54,624 bases of DNA from a bacterium (GCA_021796435.1 JAJYXM010000016.1:1-54624), one strand, 5' to 3'. Positions 41,060 through 51,645 are shown, numbered from the stretch's first letter. Translations and numbers: made by a program. The notes: a model not told the origin generated them from the sequence alone.

Positions 41060-41893
41060 ATGCGACGTCATCTTATGAACGCGTTCGCGACGGCCATCGT
41101 CGCTTTCCCGCTTTTCGCTGCCTGCAGCTGTACTGCCAGCGACCACCCGCCCGGCCTGGCTCCATGCACGTCTGGATGCACGACCGGAGGTGGAACATCC
41201 ATCGGTCCCCCTTCAGACGGGGGGCTCGATGCGCAGGATTCTGGCGACGCCGCGACAACGCCGCTGAGCGGGAACGTGGCGGTGTACCGAGACGACCACT
41301 TCGCAGATACGGAGACGTTCACGGGCGAAGGCCTAGTCCACCTGCCGACGTTGAGCGGTGAGGTGGTCCTTCCGATCGGCGGGGACGCAGGAGTGTCCTT
41401 CTCCGTGGACAACGCTCTCGTTGGCTACGGCTGGTTCGCGGCCATCCCTGATACATCCTTCAACGACGCCGGCTCAGCGTGGGGAACGCTCGTCCCGACC
41501 TGGTCGCTCTTGGCCGTCCCGGAGGCTGGCTCCAAGTCGTTCGTCGTGCCACTCGCGAACCTGAACCTGATCAACGCGATCTATGCGGGGCTGGCCACTC
41601 AGAAATACGCCCACGCAAACGCCTCGCAGGTGGTCGTTGTCTTCGAACGCCAAGGGCAACGCGTGCCGAACGTCGCACTCACCAAGGCCCCAACGAGTGA
41701 GGCCATCGCGTTCGACATTGGCGTCGGCTACTCGGCGGAAGCGACAGCGACGGGGGACTTCGGTGTCGCAATCCTCATCAATACGATAGGAACCGGCGAT
41801 ATCGAGTGGGAAATACCGAACAGCTCAAAAGGAGCCGTCACGCTGTATGCGGTGGCTGGCGGGGTATCGGTGATCAAGATAGAAGTACCGTAG
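41060..41893 (+). CDS. Lipoprotein of unknown function
   Basis: The protein has 277 residues from the ATG at 41060 (an ATG at 41075 is possible). Signal with AFPLFAAC lipobox, a Cys/Gly-rich linker (CTSGCTTGGGTS), then a beta-rich domain of ~220 residues. No recognised motif. It follows two other lipoproteins on the same strand. Confidence 0.75.
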   Translation: MRRHLMNAFATAIVAFPLFAACSCTASDHPPGLAPCTSGCTTGGGTSIGPPSDGGLDAQDSGDAATTPLSGNVAVYRDDHFADTETFTGEGLVHLPTLSGEVVLPIGGDAGVSFSVDNALVGYGWFAAIPDTSFNDAGSAWGTLVPTWSLLAVPEAGSKSFVVPLANLNLINAIYAGLATQKYAHANASQVVVVFERQGQRVPNVALTKAPTSEAIAFDIGVGYSAEATATGDFGVAILINTIGTGDIEWEIPNSSKGAVTLYAVAGGVSVIKIEVP

Positions 41894-41913
41894 TGGCGTG
41901 TTGATTCACCTGG

Positions 41914-42633
41914 CTACGATAGGGGGCGCTCACTTCCGGCCTCGCGGCATCTCGGCGTGCCAACGGGATTTCGCACCTGAAGCGGCAACTGGTCCATAGC
42001 ATTTCGCCTGACCCGCTTCGCGAGCACTCGATCTACTGTCGAGATTTCAGCACCAAGCGCCTTCATGTCCGCGATTGACGACTTGACGCAGAGGTCATTG
42101 AGGCCAGCGGTCGCGTCAGCTGCGAGGCAGACATCAAAGCCACGACACAGGGCACTCCGCCCGCTATCCATGATACAAAGTTCCGCCAGAAAGCCAAACA
42201 AGACGATCTCTTCAACGCAATGTTTCCTCAAGAACGCTTCGAGCGGAGTGTAGAGGAAGGCATCGGTGGTGTGCTTGGTAACGACGAGATCGCTCCCGTT
42301 CGGGGTAATCCGATAGAAGTCGGATCCCTGCGCTCCTTCGGGACACATCACGATGTTCAGACCGCGCAGTTTGTGCTGTCGCGATACCACGGGGAGCTTG
42401 TACTTCTCGTCGAAAAACGACCGAACGAAGACCGTGCACGCAGCTCTGTCTCTGCACCCTTCAATTAGGCGCGCTATGGAATCGGTGGCCGCCTCGATAT
42501 TCCTCTGGACGTTTTCTGTAGTGCTGGCTCGCTGGGAGTTGCTCAGGAAACGCATCAGTGCGCCATCCTGCGCACAAAAATCCCTCTGTACGTCTACCGC
42601 AACTAGTGCGAATGGTCGTGTCTTGTTTGCCAT
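41914..42633 (-). CDS. Isochorismatase-fold hydrolase
   Basis: The protein has 239 residues. Cysteine-hydrolase layout: VAVDVQRDF (Asp), VTKHTTDAF (Lys) and ELCIMDSGRSA (nucleophile Cys), the Asp-Lys-Cys triad of the isochorismatase family. Such enzymes hydrolyse isochorismate, nicotinamide or carbamoyl-type amides. It sits three bases after the carbamoyltransferase stop, suggesting action on that enzyme's product or substrate. Confidence 0.85.
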   Translation of the reverse strand: MANKTRPFALVAVDVQRDFCAQDGALMRFLSNSQRASTTENVQRNIEAATDSIARLIEGCRDRAACTVFVRSFFDEKYKLPVVSRQHKLRGLNIVMCPEGAQGSDFYRITPNGSDLVVTKHTTDAFLYTPLEAFLRKHCVEEIVLFGFLAELCIMDSGRSALCRGFDVCLAADATAGLNDLCVKSSIADMKALGAEISTVDRVLAKRVRRNAMDQLPLQVRNPVGTPRCREAGSERPLS

Positions 42634-42636
42634 AGC

Positions 42637-44289
42637 TCATCTCCCCCCGTTGCGAACGATATACCAGTTGTTGATGACCAGGCAATCAAGCTGCGAATCG
42701 AGGAAGGCAGCGAGAGCATCAGCGGGAGTTTCAACTATCGGCGAGCCCGGAGTATTGAAAGACGTGTTGAGGACCACCGGGTGGCCGTTCAGTTTCCCGA
42801 GTTCGGCAAGTAGGCTAGAGTATGCTCCAGACCCGTCCGCCACCGTTTGGACTCGAGCGGTCTTGTCGACATGAATCACAGCAGATAGCGCCGCGACCGC
42901 CACATCAGATGCGCGAAGAGCATATTGCATGAAAGGGCTCCGCCGTTCGCACTGGGCCGGAAATTCGAAATAGCGCTGAGCAGCGGATTCCAAGACGCTC
43001 GGCGCGAATGGGCGATACCACTCTCTCTTCTTGATTCGATCAGACACCCTGGTCACCGAGCCGCGATCTGTCGCGTTGGCGAGAATGCTACGATGTCCCA
43101 ATGCCCGGGGCCCGAACTCGGACCTTCCCTGGAACCATCCAACCACGTTCCCGGCGATGATCTCTTGCGCAACTCGGGAGACAAGTGCACTTGTTGTGAG
43201 TTGCGTAGCGCTGATGCAATCTTCGACGCCTGCCAGTGCGCTCTCGACTTCCGTTTCAGAATACTCCGGTCCCAAGAAGACGTCTTCGCATCGCCAAGCA
43301 CAAGGCGCCCCGAGGGAGCGCTGCAGCCTATGAACAAGCTTGCCGATGGACTGACCTGTATCGTCGGGAGCGGGATGGATGAAGACGCGCTCGAATGGAG
43401 AGGCGAGGAATACCGAGGCGTTCGCCTTGCAATTCAGGGCAACACCGCCCGAGTAGCAGAGATTCCTGCTTGTGGTTCGGGAAGCTAGTCTTCGAAGTAG
43501 ATTCCCAAGCACAACCTCAAGTTGCGCTTGCGCCGCAGCAGCGATGTCTCGGTGCCTGGGAACGAGGTCCTCATTGGGTCTTCGCGGAGGACCCAGTAAG
43601 GCAGTGTACTTAGCAGAAAGAGCCGCTGTTCGGGCGGGCGGAAGCAGGTGATCGAAGTCGGGCGGGAATCGCTGCGCCGTCGCGTAGAGGATGAAGTCGT
43701 GATCCGTGATTGGCAGGCCCGAATCATTCGTGCGAATCAGTGACGTCATTACCGAGGAATATGGCTGCGGGTTACCGAACGCCGCCAAGCTCATCGTGTG
43801 CCCAGCATCGTAGAATCCGAATCCGAGGTAATACGTGATTGCCGAGAAGAAATGGCCGAACGAGTCGCAGCACGGATATGGGGCCTCCACTCGCTCCAAC
43901 AGGTTCGGGACGTCGCCGCGTCGGGCCTCCCACAGCGACGCTGACGTGAACACATCCTGCGTTTCAGTTGGTCCCATTCCGTCCAGGACAACGACGGCAG
44001 CTTCATCGAACGGGGAGCAATGGAACGCCCCAAGGGCGTGGGCGAGGTGGTGATCCAGAGATTCGTGTGGCTGGTATTCCGTGGAAAAGTGGTCATGGCA
44101 GGGCATTCCGTTGATCCTGCCGTCAAGGTTCTTTCTCAGGTGCAGGTACGCAGGTCGGGAGTCGATGCTGTGACGGATCTTGTCAACGCGCTCAGCGGCG
44201 AGGGCGAAGACCTGGCCGTCGACGTAGACGGACACTGATCCGTCGTGGCGCGTGGAGGTATTCGCCTCGATCACGGTGCAACTCGCCAT
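42637..44289 (-). CDS. NodU/CmcH-family carbamoyltransferase
   Basis: The protein has 550 residues from the ATG at 44289 (MASCTVIEANTS), preferred over an in-frame start at 44619 because it is where the family similarity begins. N-terminal HHLAHALGAFHCSPF and VVVLDGMG are typical of the family, which uses carbamoyl phosphate to make carbamoyl adenylate and then an O-carbamoylated product. C-terminal GWFQGRSEFGPRALGHRSIL is a family hallmark, as is VVLNTSFNTPGSPIVETP. Substrate unknown. Bases 44290-44653 upstream carry no other gene. Confidence 0.88.
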   Translation of the reverse strand: MASCTVIEANTSTRHDGSVSVYVDGQVFALAAERVDKIRHSIDSRPAYLHLRKNLDGRINGMPCHDHFSTEYQPHESLDHHLAHALGAFHCSPFDEAAVVVLDGMGPTETQDVFTSASLWEARRGDVPNLLERVEAPYPCCDSFGHFFSAITYYLGFGFYDAGHTMSLAAFGNPQPYSSVMTSLIRTNDSGLPITDHDFILYATAQRFPPDFDHLLPPARTAALSAKYTALLGPPRRPNEDLVPRHRDIAAAAQAQLEVVLGNLLRRLASRTTSRNLCYSGGVALNCKANASVFLASPFERVFIHPAPDDTGQSIGKLVHRLQRSLGAPCAWRCEDVFLGPEYSETEVESALAGVEDCISATQLTTSALVSRVAQEIIAGNVVGWFQGRSEFGPRALGHRSILANATDRGSVTRVSDRIKKREWYRPFAPSVLESAAQRYFEFPAQCERRSPFMQYALRASDVAVAALSAVIHVDKTARVQTVADGSGAYSSLLAELGKLNGHPVVLNTSFNTPGSPIVETPADALAAFLDSQLDCLVINNWYIVRNGGR

Positions 44290-44653
44290 ATTCGCTCCGA
44301 CGTTGAAAGGAAGTTGGATCGACAAGACGAAGTTACAATGCCCTGGTTTGATGTCGCAAGCCCAGTCGCAGGTAGCGTTCCCTTTCTGAATGCCAGCACT
44401 TTCTGGTCGCTGCAGTCTCAGTGTAAGACATCCCTCGATCAACTCAACGTGTCCGGTCCTCAGCCTGGTGGATCGCGGACCGCTGGCTTGGTCCAACTCA
44501 CGCGGCCTCCCCGATGGCGCCCAAGTCTCCTTGGACGACATTCCACCCTGAACGGACATGGAGAGGCGTTCCGGACGGTTGACGAAGCGTCTGTGCGAAT
44601 TACCTTGGCCGGCGTCCACTCAGGAATCTCGGATGGGACAGAAAGAGGCCGCG

Positions 44654-44920
44654 ATGCCGCACTACGTTTACCGAGGGACGAACAAGACCGAGCGGGAGAT
44701 CTACTTCGGGGTGTCGAAGGACCCCGTGGAAAGGATCGATGGATCCCATTGCGTCGGCGCGACCAAGGCCCTCAAGCACTGGGACTGCGAGAACGACGAC
44801 ATCGCGTGGGCGCTCATGTCGCAGCACCAGTCGCAGAGCGCAGCTTCGGATGAAGCACACGCCTGGGAGAAGACGAAACCGCCCCGTGGGTACAAGATCA
44901 TCCAGACGAAGGGGATCTGA
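44654..44920 (+). CDS. Short GIY-YIG-like protein
   Basis: The protein has 88 residues from the ATG at 44654 (MPHYVYRGTN); earlier in-frame ATGs at 44636 and 44558 are possible. YVYRGTNKTEREIYFGVSKDPVERIDGSH resembles the start of the GIY-YIG nuclease domain (YVY...IYIG.TkDp..R...H). The rest is a short C-terminus (KHWDCENDDIAW). Very short for a complete nuclease. Confidence 0.55.
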   Translation: MPHYVYRGTNKTEREIYFGVSKDPVERIDGSHCVGATKALKHWDCENDDIAWALMSQHQSQSAASDEAHAWEKTKPPRGYKIIQTKGI

Positions 44921-45100
44921 TCCGACCGCGTGCCCTATTGCACTCCCGCTGGCGCGGGCTGCCCCTCATCGCGCGGCACGCGGACGCTGACGCCTCGGAA
45001 CCGCGAGACGAGGCGCGTTGGCGCTCGCGACAACGCGAGTCTATCGGCTGACCATGACGAGTTCAGACGTCTGAACTCATCGAGTCGAGCGTTCGGCTCC

Positions 45101-46345
45101 CTATGCGGACCGGTACGTCGGGAAGAAGACCGGCTTGCCGGAGCCGATGTCCTTCTCCCACCGTTTCACGTCGTCCTCCGTGTACTCGACGCGGTCCACC
45201 TGTTCATCGGCGGCGTTGCGCAGGATGAGCAGCCCGCCCTTGTTGGGGAGCTTCACCGGATCCAGCCCGTTGCCCGTACGCAACACCTTCGCTTCGCCGG
45301 GCTGTAGCACGCCCGCGAGCGTCGTCTTGCGGTTCGCACGATCGCGGAGGGTCCAGCCTTCAAGGTCCACCGGCATGGGCTCGAGGTTGAGCACAGAGAC
45401 CCACTCGGTACCGTCCTTCGGCGCGATCTGGGCTGCCGCTAGGTACACCTGCACTTCGTCGTCGCGCACAGCCTTGCGCCCGTGGCCCCTGCCGATCACA
45501 TCCTCTGGCCGGTCAACATCGAGACGTTCGGGGAAGACGGTCACGCCGTGCGCGCGAGATTCCGCGTGGTCGTAATAGTAGAGCGGGTTTTTTTCGTAGA
45601 CGTCGTCGGGAAAGTCCAGGCCGGTGACCTCCTCGATTTCGCGGATGGTGACCTGGTACTTCTGGAAGTTGAACGTCTTGCGCCCGTCCTTGTCGCGCAG
45701 CGCTTCCTTGTCCTGTTGCATCATGAACGCCCTGACTTCGAGCTCGCCCGAGTCTATGCCCACGAAGCAAACCACCTTGAAGAAGGCCGATGGGATCTCG
45801 GCGGGCGTCCGGCCTTCGGGCCGGATGGTGCGCGAGTAATCACCGAAGATTGGGCCTGAGAACACGACGACCTTGCCGTCTTTCGCCTTGTCGAGATGCT
45901 GCGCCCAGTCCTCCAAAGCGAGCCACTCGTCCTGGTTCAAGCATTCGTGCTGCAGGCAGGCGTTCGCGTAGTAGAACGTCTCGTCCGAGGCCTCCTGCGC
46001 GACCTTGGGCGACGCGCCCCATCCGGCGCTCTCCCGCTGCGCCATATGCCCCTTGTCCCAGGGGTTATTGGCATAGTAGGCGTTGTCGAGCTGGTTCTCC
46101 GCGCCGATGCGCGAGTCCAGTCTCCAGCGGTTGGACCGCTCCGTGTGCTGCAATTGCTTCTGGTCTATCTCCTGGACCACGAAGAGCGGAGCCCGCTTCG
46201 CCGCGTCGGTCACGAGCGCGTAGTTCGGGTAGTCCGCCAGTATCTTGTCCTTGAGCGTGTTGCGGCGCAGGATGTCGCCTGCTCGCTGGGGGCGCGCCAC
46301 CGGCAGAGGCAGGTCGACGCCGAGAAACTGCTGATTGTATCCCAT
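45101..46345 (-). CDS. DNA/RNA non-specific endonuclease with C-terminal lamin-tail domain
   Basis: The protein has 414 residues. The catalytic motif is NNPWDKGHMAQRES (DxGH, with the general-base His), followed by TFYYANACLQHECLN and FSGPIFGDYSR, as in EndoG/NucA-type nucleases. The last ~110 residues (YLAAAQIAPKDGTEWVSVLNL then LEGWTLRDRANRKTTL and PGEAKVLRT) form a lamin-tail-like beta domain. There is no clear signal peptide, so it may be cytosolic or delivered by another route. Confidence 0.88.
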   Translation of the reverse strand: MGYNQQFLGVDLPLPVARPQRAGDILRRNTLKDKILADYPNYALVTDAAKRAPLFVVQEIDQKQLQHTERSNRWRLDSRIGAENQLDNAYYANNPWDKGHMAQRESAGWGASPKVAQEASDETFYYANACLQHECLNQDEWLALEDWAQHLDKAKDGKVVVFSGPIFGDYSRTIRPEGRTPAEIPSAFFKVVCFVGIDSGELEVRAFMMQQDKEALRDKDGRKTFNFQKYQVTIREIEEVTGLDFPDDVYEKNPLYYYDHAESRAHGVTVFPERLDVDRPEDVIGRGHGRKAVRDDEVQVYLAAAQIAPKDGTEWVSVLNLEPMPVDLEGWTLRDRANRKTTLAGVLQPGEAKVLRTGNGLDPVKLPNKGGLLILRNAADEQVDRVEYTEDDVKRWEKDIGSGKPVFFPTYRSA

Positions 46346-46483
46346 TCGCCATCCCTCCGAAGAACCACGCAGACGCTCACAGAGAACCTGATGGCAGTCA
46401 ACACACAGACGACGAAAAACAGAAATGTCGTCGAAGCGTCACAATTCCGCGCGGCTACGATGCACGCGGACAAAACCACCATC

Positions 46484-49400
46484 TCACGCGCCGGAGGAGC
46501 CACGATTCGTGGGGCCCGGATCCTGATGAGGCGCGTCCCCACGCGTGGTCTCGTCCAACACTTCGTGGACCTTGCGCGTGAGCTCGGCGGCCGAGAACGG
46601 TTTCCCGATGAAGCGCGTGCCCTGGTCGAGGATGCCGTGGTGGACGATCGCGTTGTCGGTGTAGCCGGACATGTAAAGCACCGCGATTCGCGGTAAACGC
46701 TCGATCAACCGTTCGGCCAAATCGCGCCCGCTCATCTCGGGCATCACCACATCTGTGAGCAGCAGGTCGATCGGTCCTGCATGCCGTTCGCATACAGCCA
46801 GCGCCTCGGCTCCGCTCTGCGCGACCAGCACCTGGTATCCGACGCGGCGCAGGATCCGTTCGGCCAGCCGCCGCACCCCGTCTTCATCTTCGACCACCAG
46901 CACTGTCTCGTTCCCCGAGGCTCTCACCGGAACCGACCGTCGCCTGATCTCGGCCGCCGGGGCGTCTACCCTCGGCAGGTACACCTTGAAGGTCGTTCCA
47001 CGACCCGGCTCGCTGTACACCCAGACGTTGCCGCTGCTCTGCTTCACGATACCGTACACCATGGCGAGACCGAGCCCCGTGCCCTTGCCCGCCTCCTTGG
47101 TCGTGAAGAACGGTTCGAAGATATGCGCTTTGGTTTCGGCGTCCATGCCAACGCCTGTGTCGGTCACCGCGAGCATAATGAAGCGACCCGGTGTTACCGA
47201 CACGTGTTGCTCCGCATAGTCCTCGTCGAGTTCGACGCCGGCGGTCTCGATGGTGAGCTTGCCGCCCCGAGGCATTGCATCGCGCGCGTTGACGGCGAGG
47301 TTCATGAGAACTTGCTCAAGTTGCCCAGGGTCCGCCAGGACGCTGCCAAGGTCTTGGGCAAGATGGGTCTCGATCGCCATGTCCTCGCCCAGGAGCCGGC
47401 GAAGCATGCTCTCGATTCCGGTGACAACCTTGTTCACGTCGACGAGCTCGGGCTCAAGCACCTGCTTACGGCTGAACGCGAGGAGCTGACGGGTCAACGC
47501 AGCCGCGCGTTCGCCAGCCTTCTGGATCTCGATGACATCGGCGCGAACGGGATCGTCGTCGCGAAGCTCGTCGATGGCGAACGCCGCATTGCTGATAATC
47601 ACCGAGAGCAGGTTGTTGAAGTCATGCGCCACGCCTCCGGCCAGCCGACCGACCGCCTCGAGACGCTGAACAAGCCTGAGCTGGTCCTCGGTTTGGCGCA
47701 ACTCGGTCACGTCCTCGGTGAGCAAGATGACCATGTCGGCCGGGATGAAGCCGTAGGTGAGCACCAACCGTCGCGTCCCGTCTGTGCCCGGCAGGTTGCA
47801 CTCCGCTTCTCTCCGAATCGACGCGTGCCGTTCGAAACAGCTCGCGAGATCCTTCTCGATGTCGGGAAAGACATGGCCGAGCGCTGCGGCTGGCGCGCCC
47901 AAGAACCGCTCGACAGCTCCCTTCGTGGCGGTGCGGGCCGCGTCGTTCACGTCCGAAAGCAGCAAGCCGCCCCCGTCATGCCGCCACGCGAACGTGGGCG
48001 TCGGCAGGTGGTCGTAGATGGCGCGGACGCGCGCCTTGCCTTCCTCGAGTTCGCCCATGAAGCGCACGTTCTCCATGGCGACGGAGGTCGAATCGGCGAG
48101 CGCCTGCAGGATGCGCACGTCTTCGTCGCTCGCGCGGTACCGCTTCGCCCAATAGGAGCCGATCGCACCGATGGGGCTCTGCCGGCGGATGGGCACCATC
48201 ACGAGGCTCTTCACGAAGGTGGGCTCATACGCGTCGCGCGGGATGCGGCTGTCCGCATAGATGTCCTCGATCACGGCTGGCTGCCGGTTCAGCATGGCCC
48301 AGCCGCTGATACAGGCGGTCAGGGGGAAACGCTTGCCCTTCCAAAGCGGCGCGATGGCGTCCTCGTCCACGTAGTGGCAGAGGTCCCGGTCGCGCAGTAC
48401 GAAAGTGGCTCCGTCGGACCCGACAAGCCCCCGCGCCGCATGCCTCACGATCTCGACGATCGCCTCCACGCTGCGCGCCTGCGACAAGTCCTGCACCACG
48501 GAAGTCAGCCGCTCGAGGCGGCGACTGAAGGCGACCAGGTTCGCCTCGGTCTGCTTGCGCTTGGTGATGACGTCGAAGACCGCGACGAAATGGTCGCGTT
48601 CGGTGCTGTAGACCGAGACGTCGAACCACTGCTGCAGCGAATCGAGGTGGATCTCGAATCGCTCCGCGACGCCCAAACGTGCCACCCTGCCGTAGATCGC
48701 GAAGAGCCCGGGGTCGCTCTCGCGAATGCCAGGAATGACTTCGGTGACCCACTTGCCGACGACGTTGTCGAGGCCGGTGAGTATCCTGAATGCGGGGTTC
48801 ACATCCAGGTACTCGAAGTCCATGGGCTCGTCGCCCTCAAACAGCATGCGGCAGCGCGCGATGCCCACGCTCGCGTTCTCGAAAAGCGAACGGTAGCCAC
48901 GCTCACTCGCCTCAAGGGCCTGCTGCGCCAGAACCTGTTCGGTGACGTCGGTCGCGATGCCGCCGATCTGTTCGGGCGTGCCGAGGTCATCGCGCACGAT
49001 CGCCTTTCGGTCATGCACCCACCGTACGTCGCCGTTCGGGCGAACAATCCTGTACACATCTTCGACGCGGCCCAACGAACGAAGCTCTCCCGCGTGCGTC
49101 ATCACGCGGTCCCGGTCTTCCGGATGGACGACATCGAGCCACAAAGACGGGTTCGCGGAGAACGCCTCGGCCGACCGGCCGTAGAGCGTGGCCACGCTCG
49201 GGCTCAGGTAGAAGTAATCGCTTCCGTCGGGCTTGGCGGCCCACACCACCTCGGACACCGCGTTCAAGAGGGACCGGAACCGCGCTTCGCCCGCCCGAAG
49301 CGCACGCTCTGCTTCGACGCGGGAGGTCACTTCCTTCACGACATGCACGAACGCTTCGATGTTCCCGTCGGTGCCCAAGACCGGCCAGGCGGTCAGCTCA

Positions 49401-51472
49401 TAGCTCCGGCCGTCCTGTTCATAGTCGGAGTGCGCGACGTCGACACTCTTCCCGGACACGCTGCACGGGCAGCCAGGAATCGGCGCGCCACCGCCATGGA
49501 CGAGCTCGAAGCACTTGCTGCCGAGCGCCTCTTCCCGCGGCAGTCCGAGCGCCGCGCACCCCGCGCGATTGATTTCGGCGATCGTATGCTCGTTGCTGAT
49601 CACGCAGACGATGTCCGTGATGGCGTCGAAGGTCGCGCTCCAACGTTCAGCGGACGCGCGCAGCGCATCCTGGGCCTGCCGGAGCTCCGTGAAGTCGATG
49701 ATGAGGCCGTCCACGCCGGCGACCCGGCCGTCTTCCTCCCGGACATGACTCGTCGACCTCAAGTATCGCAGCCGGCCTGACTTGTCCCGACCGTGGAACT
49801 CGTGCGCCTCAACGACCCCGCGGAGGCTCCGCTCGAAGCTGTCCGCGAAGGCGGGCTGGTCTTCGGGCTCGACGAACTCGGAGAAATGCCGACCGAGCAC
49901 GTCGGATGGACTGAACCCGTACACACGCTCGACCGCCGGGCTCACGTATTCGATGCGCCCGTCGGCGTCCATCGAGAACACGACGTCTTGCAGGTTGGCG
50001 ACCAGCGCCTGGTACCGGGTCTCTGCGCGGTTGAGGGCAAGCTCCGCGCGCCGCTTGGCCGCTTCATTCCGTATGCTCACGAGCGCGAAGGCAAGATCGC
50101 CCGCCACCTCCCGAAGCAGGTCCAGCTCCTCCTCATCCGTGACCATCCCGGGCGAAAGCGAGACAAGGAGTGCGCCGAGCACCGTGCCTTCGCTTGCGAG
50201 GCGTACGACGGCGGCATCTCTCGGCTCGGCGTAGGCCTGGTTGACCGGGCAACCCTTGCATGTCGAGGCCGGATCCTCACGTACGACCACACCATCCCGA
50301 TCGAGCGCCGCCCGCATGCATTCAGGAAGCTCGCCGCTTCTGAGAAGCTCGCTGAGCGCCCCGAGTCTGCCTTCACGCCCCGCTTGGGCGAACGCTTCGA
50401 TCCGCGTCCCGTCGCATAGAGCGATGCAACTCGTGGCGAAGCCCCGCGACTCCACGAGCAGGCTACATGCTCGCTCGATGAGCGCCTGTGGATCTCGCTC
50501 GCACGTGATGAGTTGGTTCACGTCGCGAATGCCTCGGAGCACGGCGTTCAGGTGTCGCACTCGTTGCTCGGCCTGTCGTCGCGCAACGCGCGCCCGGAGG
50601 ACCGAGATCCCGTAGCCGAGATCAAGAGCCATCTCTTCGAGTAGCTTTCGCTCGGCGGCGTCGAAGGCATCGGGCTCGGCGGCGTAGATCGCGAGCGCGC
50701 CGAGGATGTGGCCGTCATCCCTGATCGGCAGGACGATGACAGAGCGGAATCCCCGGGCGAGAGCCTCATCGCGCCACGGCACGAAGTCTGGATCGCTAGC
50801 CACGAACCGCACGACGGACACATCGCCGGTTTGGATGGATCGCCCGACGGGTCCCAAGCCCCGCTCCGAATCATCACACGCCGCGCGGACGATCCCCGTG
50901 TAGCCCTCGTCCCGCCCAGCGCTCGCCACGGGCGTTACCCAGCGTTCCCCCGGTTTCTTGAGGCCGACCCACGCCATCGCGTAACCGCCCTCTTCGACGA
51001 CGATCCGACAGACGTCAGGTAGGAACGCCTGCTCGTCCGTGGCGCGAACGAGCGTCTGGTTGCACTCGCTCAAGACCGTGAGCGCGCGGGTGGAGCGTGA
51101 CAGGGCGAGTTCCGCTCGCTTCCGTCGGCTCACATCCACGGAGAGAATCGCGACGCCCCGAGGCACGGGCTCGAAGCGGAGTTCGAACCAGCCTTTCGAG
51201 CCGTCCGGGAAGGCGAACTCGTTCTCCATCTCGAGCGTCACGCGCTCTTCCATGCACCGCTTGAGGACGGCGAACATTTCGGTGTCTTCGATGCCCGGGT
51301 AGGCCTCCATCATGGTGCGCTCGAGGAGGGCTTCCTTGGGGTTGCGCCCGTGGGCCGCAGCGGCATCGTTCAGGTAGAGATAACGGAAATCGGGGCTGAT
51401 GACCTGGCAGCCCTCGTGCAGGCTGTCCAGGACTTCTTTCGGAAGATCCTCCGGTGTTTCTTGGCTGCGCAT
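46484..51472 (-). CDS. Large hybrid sensor histidine kinase (multi-PAS/GAF, HisKA, HATPase, REC)
   Basis: The protein has 1,662 residues and no membrane helices. Order: PAS; GAF (SECNQTLVRATDEQA...); GAF (CGMP-like, ITCERDPQALIERA); PAS; PAS; PAS; PAS; GAF (LTSVVQDLSQARS); PAS; HisKA with the phospho-acceptor His in GGVAHDFNNLLSVI; HATPase with NLAVNARDAMP and GTGLGLAMVYGIVKQ; and a C-terminal REC domain with DLLLTDVVMPEMSGRDL and FIGKPFSA. It would sense cytoplasmic signals and autophosphorylate, then pass phosphate to its own receiver. Its output partner is not in the window. Long plus-strand frames inside it (for example 46781-49780) are shadows. Confidence 0.93.
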   Translation of the reverse strand: MRSQETPEDLPKEVLDSLHEGCQVISPDFRYLYLNDAAAAHGRNPKEALLERTMMEAYPGIEDTEMFAVLKRCMEERVTLEMENEFAFPDGSKGWFELRFEPVPRGVAILSVDVSRRKRAELALSRSTRALTVLSECNQTLVRATDEQAFLPDVCRIVVEEGGYAMAWVGLKKPGERWVTPVASAGRDEGYTGIVRAACDDSERGLGPVGRSIQTGDVSVVRFVASDPDFVPWRDEALARGFRSVIVLPIRDDGHILGALAIYAAEPDAFDAAERKLLEEMALDLGYGISVLRARVARRQAEQRVRHLNAVLRGIRDVNQLITCERDPQALIERACSLLVESRGFATSCIALCDGTRIEAFAQAGREGRLGALSELLRSGELPECMRAALDRDGVVVREDPASTCKGCPVNQAYAEPRDAAVVRLASEGTVLGALLVSLSPGMVTDEEELDLLREVAGDLAFALVSIRNEAAKRRAELALNRAETRYQALVANLQDVVFSMDADGRIEYVSPAVERVYGFSPSDVLGRHFSEFVEPEDQPAFADSFERSLRGVVEAHEFHGRDKSGRLRYLRSTSHVREEDGRVAGVDGLIIDFTELRQAQDALRASAERWSATFDAITDIVCVISNEHTIAEINRAGCAALGLPREEALGSKCFELVHGGGAPIPGCPCSVSGKSVDVAHSDYEQDGRSYELTAWPVLGTDGNIEAFVHVVKEVTSRVEAERALRAGEARFRSLLNAVSEVVWAAKPDGSDYFYLSPSVATLYGRSAEAFSANPSLWLDVVHPEDRDRVMTHAGELRSLGRVEDVYRIVRPNGDVRWVHDRKAIVRDDLGTPEQIGGIATDVTEQVLAQQALEASERGYRSLFENASVGIARCRMLFEGDEPMDFEYLDVNPAFRILTGLDNVVGKWVTEVIPGIRESDPGLFAIYGRVARLGVAERFEIHLDSLQQWFDVSVYSTERDHFVAVFDVITKRKQTEANLVAFSRRLERLTSVVQDLSQARSVEAIVEIVRHAARGLVGSDGATFVLRDRDLCHYVDEDAIAPLWKGKRFPLTACISGWAMLNRQPAVIEDIYADSRIPRDAYEPTFVKSLVMVPIRRQSPIGAIGSYWAKRYRASDEDVRILQALADSTSVAMENVRFMGELEEGKARVRAIYDHLPTPTFAWRHDGGGLLLSDVNDAARTATKGAVERFLGAPAAALGHVFPDIEKDLASCFERHASIRREAECNLPGTDGTRRLVLTYGFIPADMVILLTEDVTELRQTEDQLRLVQRLEAVGRLAGGVAHDFNNLLSVIISNAAFAIDELRDDDPVRADVIEIQKAGERAAALTRQLLAFSRKQVLEPELVDVNKVVTGIESMLRRLLGEDMAIETHLAQDLGSVLADPGQLEQVLMNLAVNARDAMPRGGKLTIETAGVELDEDYAEQHVSVTPGRFIMLAVTDTGVGMDAETKAHIFEPFFTTKEAGKGTGLGLAMVYGIVKQSSGNVWVYSEPGRGTTFKVYLPRVDAPAAEIRRRSVPVRASGNETVLVVEDEDGVRRLAERILRRVGYQVLVAQSGAEALAVCERHAGPIDLLLTDVVMPEMSGRDLAERLIERLPRIAVLYMSGYTDNAIVHHGILDQGTRFIGKPFSAAELTRKVHEVLDETTRGDAPHQDPGPTNRGSSGA

Positions 51473-51645
51473 GAGTATCCCTGTCGCGTATGCAACGCCC
51501 GAGCCTTCCGGTGTCAGGATCGACGCCGCGGAATCCCGAACGCCTTCCGTCCGATGGTACTACGTCCTGCCCGAGCCACGCCCATTCCAGGATGAGCGAC
51601 CAGGGCGGACACGAGGCGCCTCCTCTCTCAGTGCGGTGAAGCGAA

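Noticed and set aside
46781-49780. 999-residue open frame on the plus strand
   Set aside because: It is antisense to the clear multi-PAS/GAF histidine kinase. Its product is rich in Arg, His and Asp as expected of the complement of GC-rich coding DNA, with no recognisable domain.
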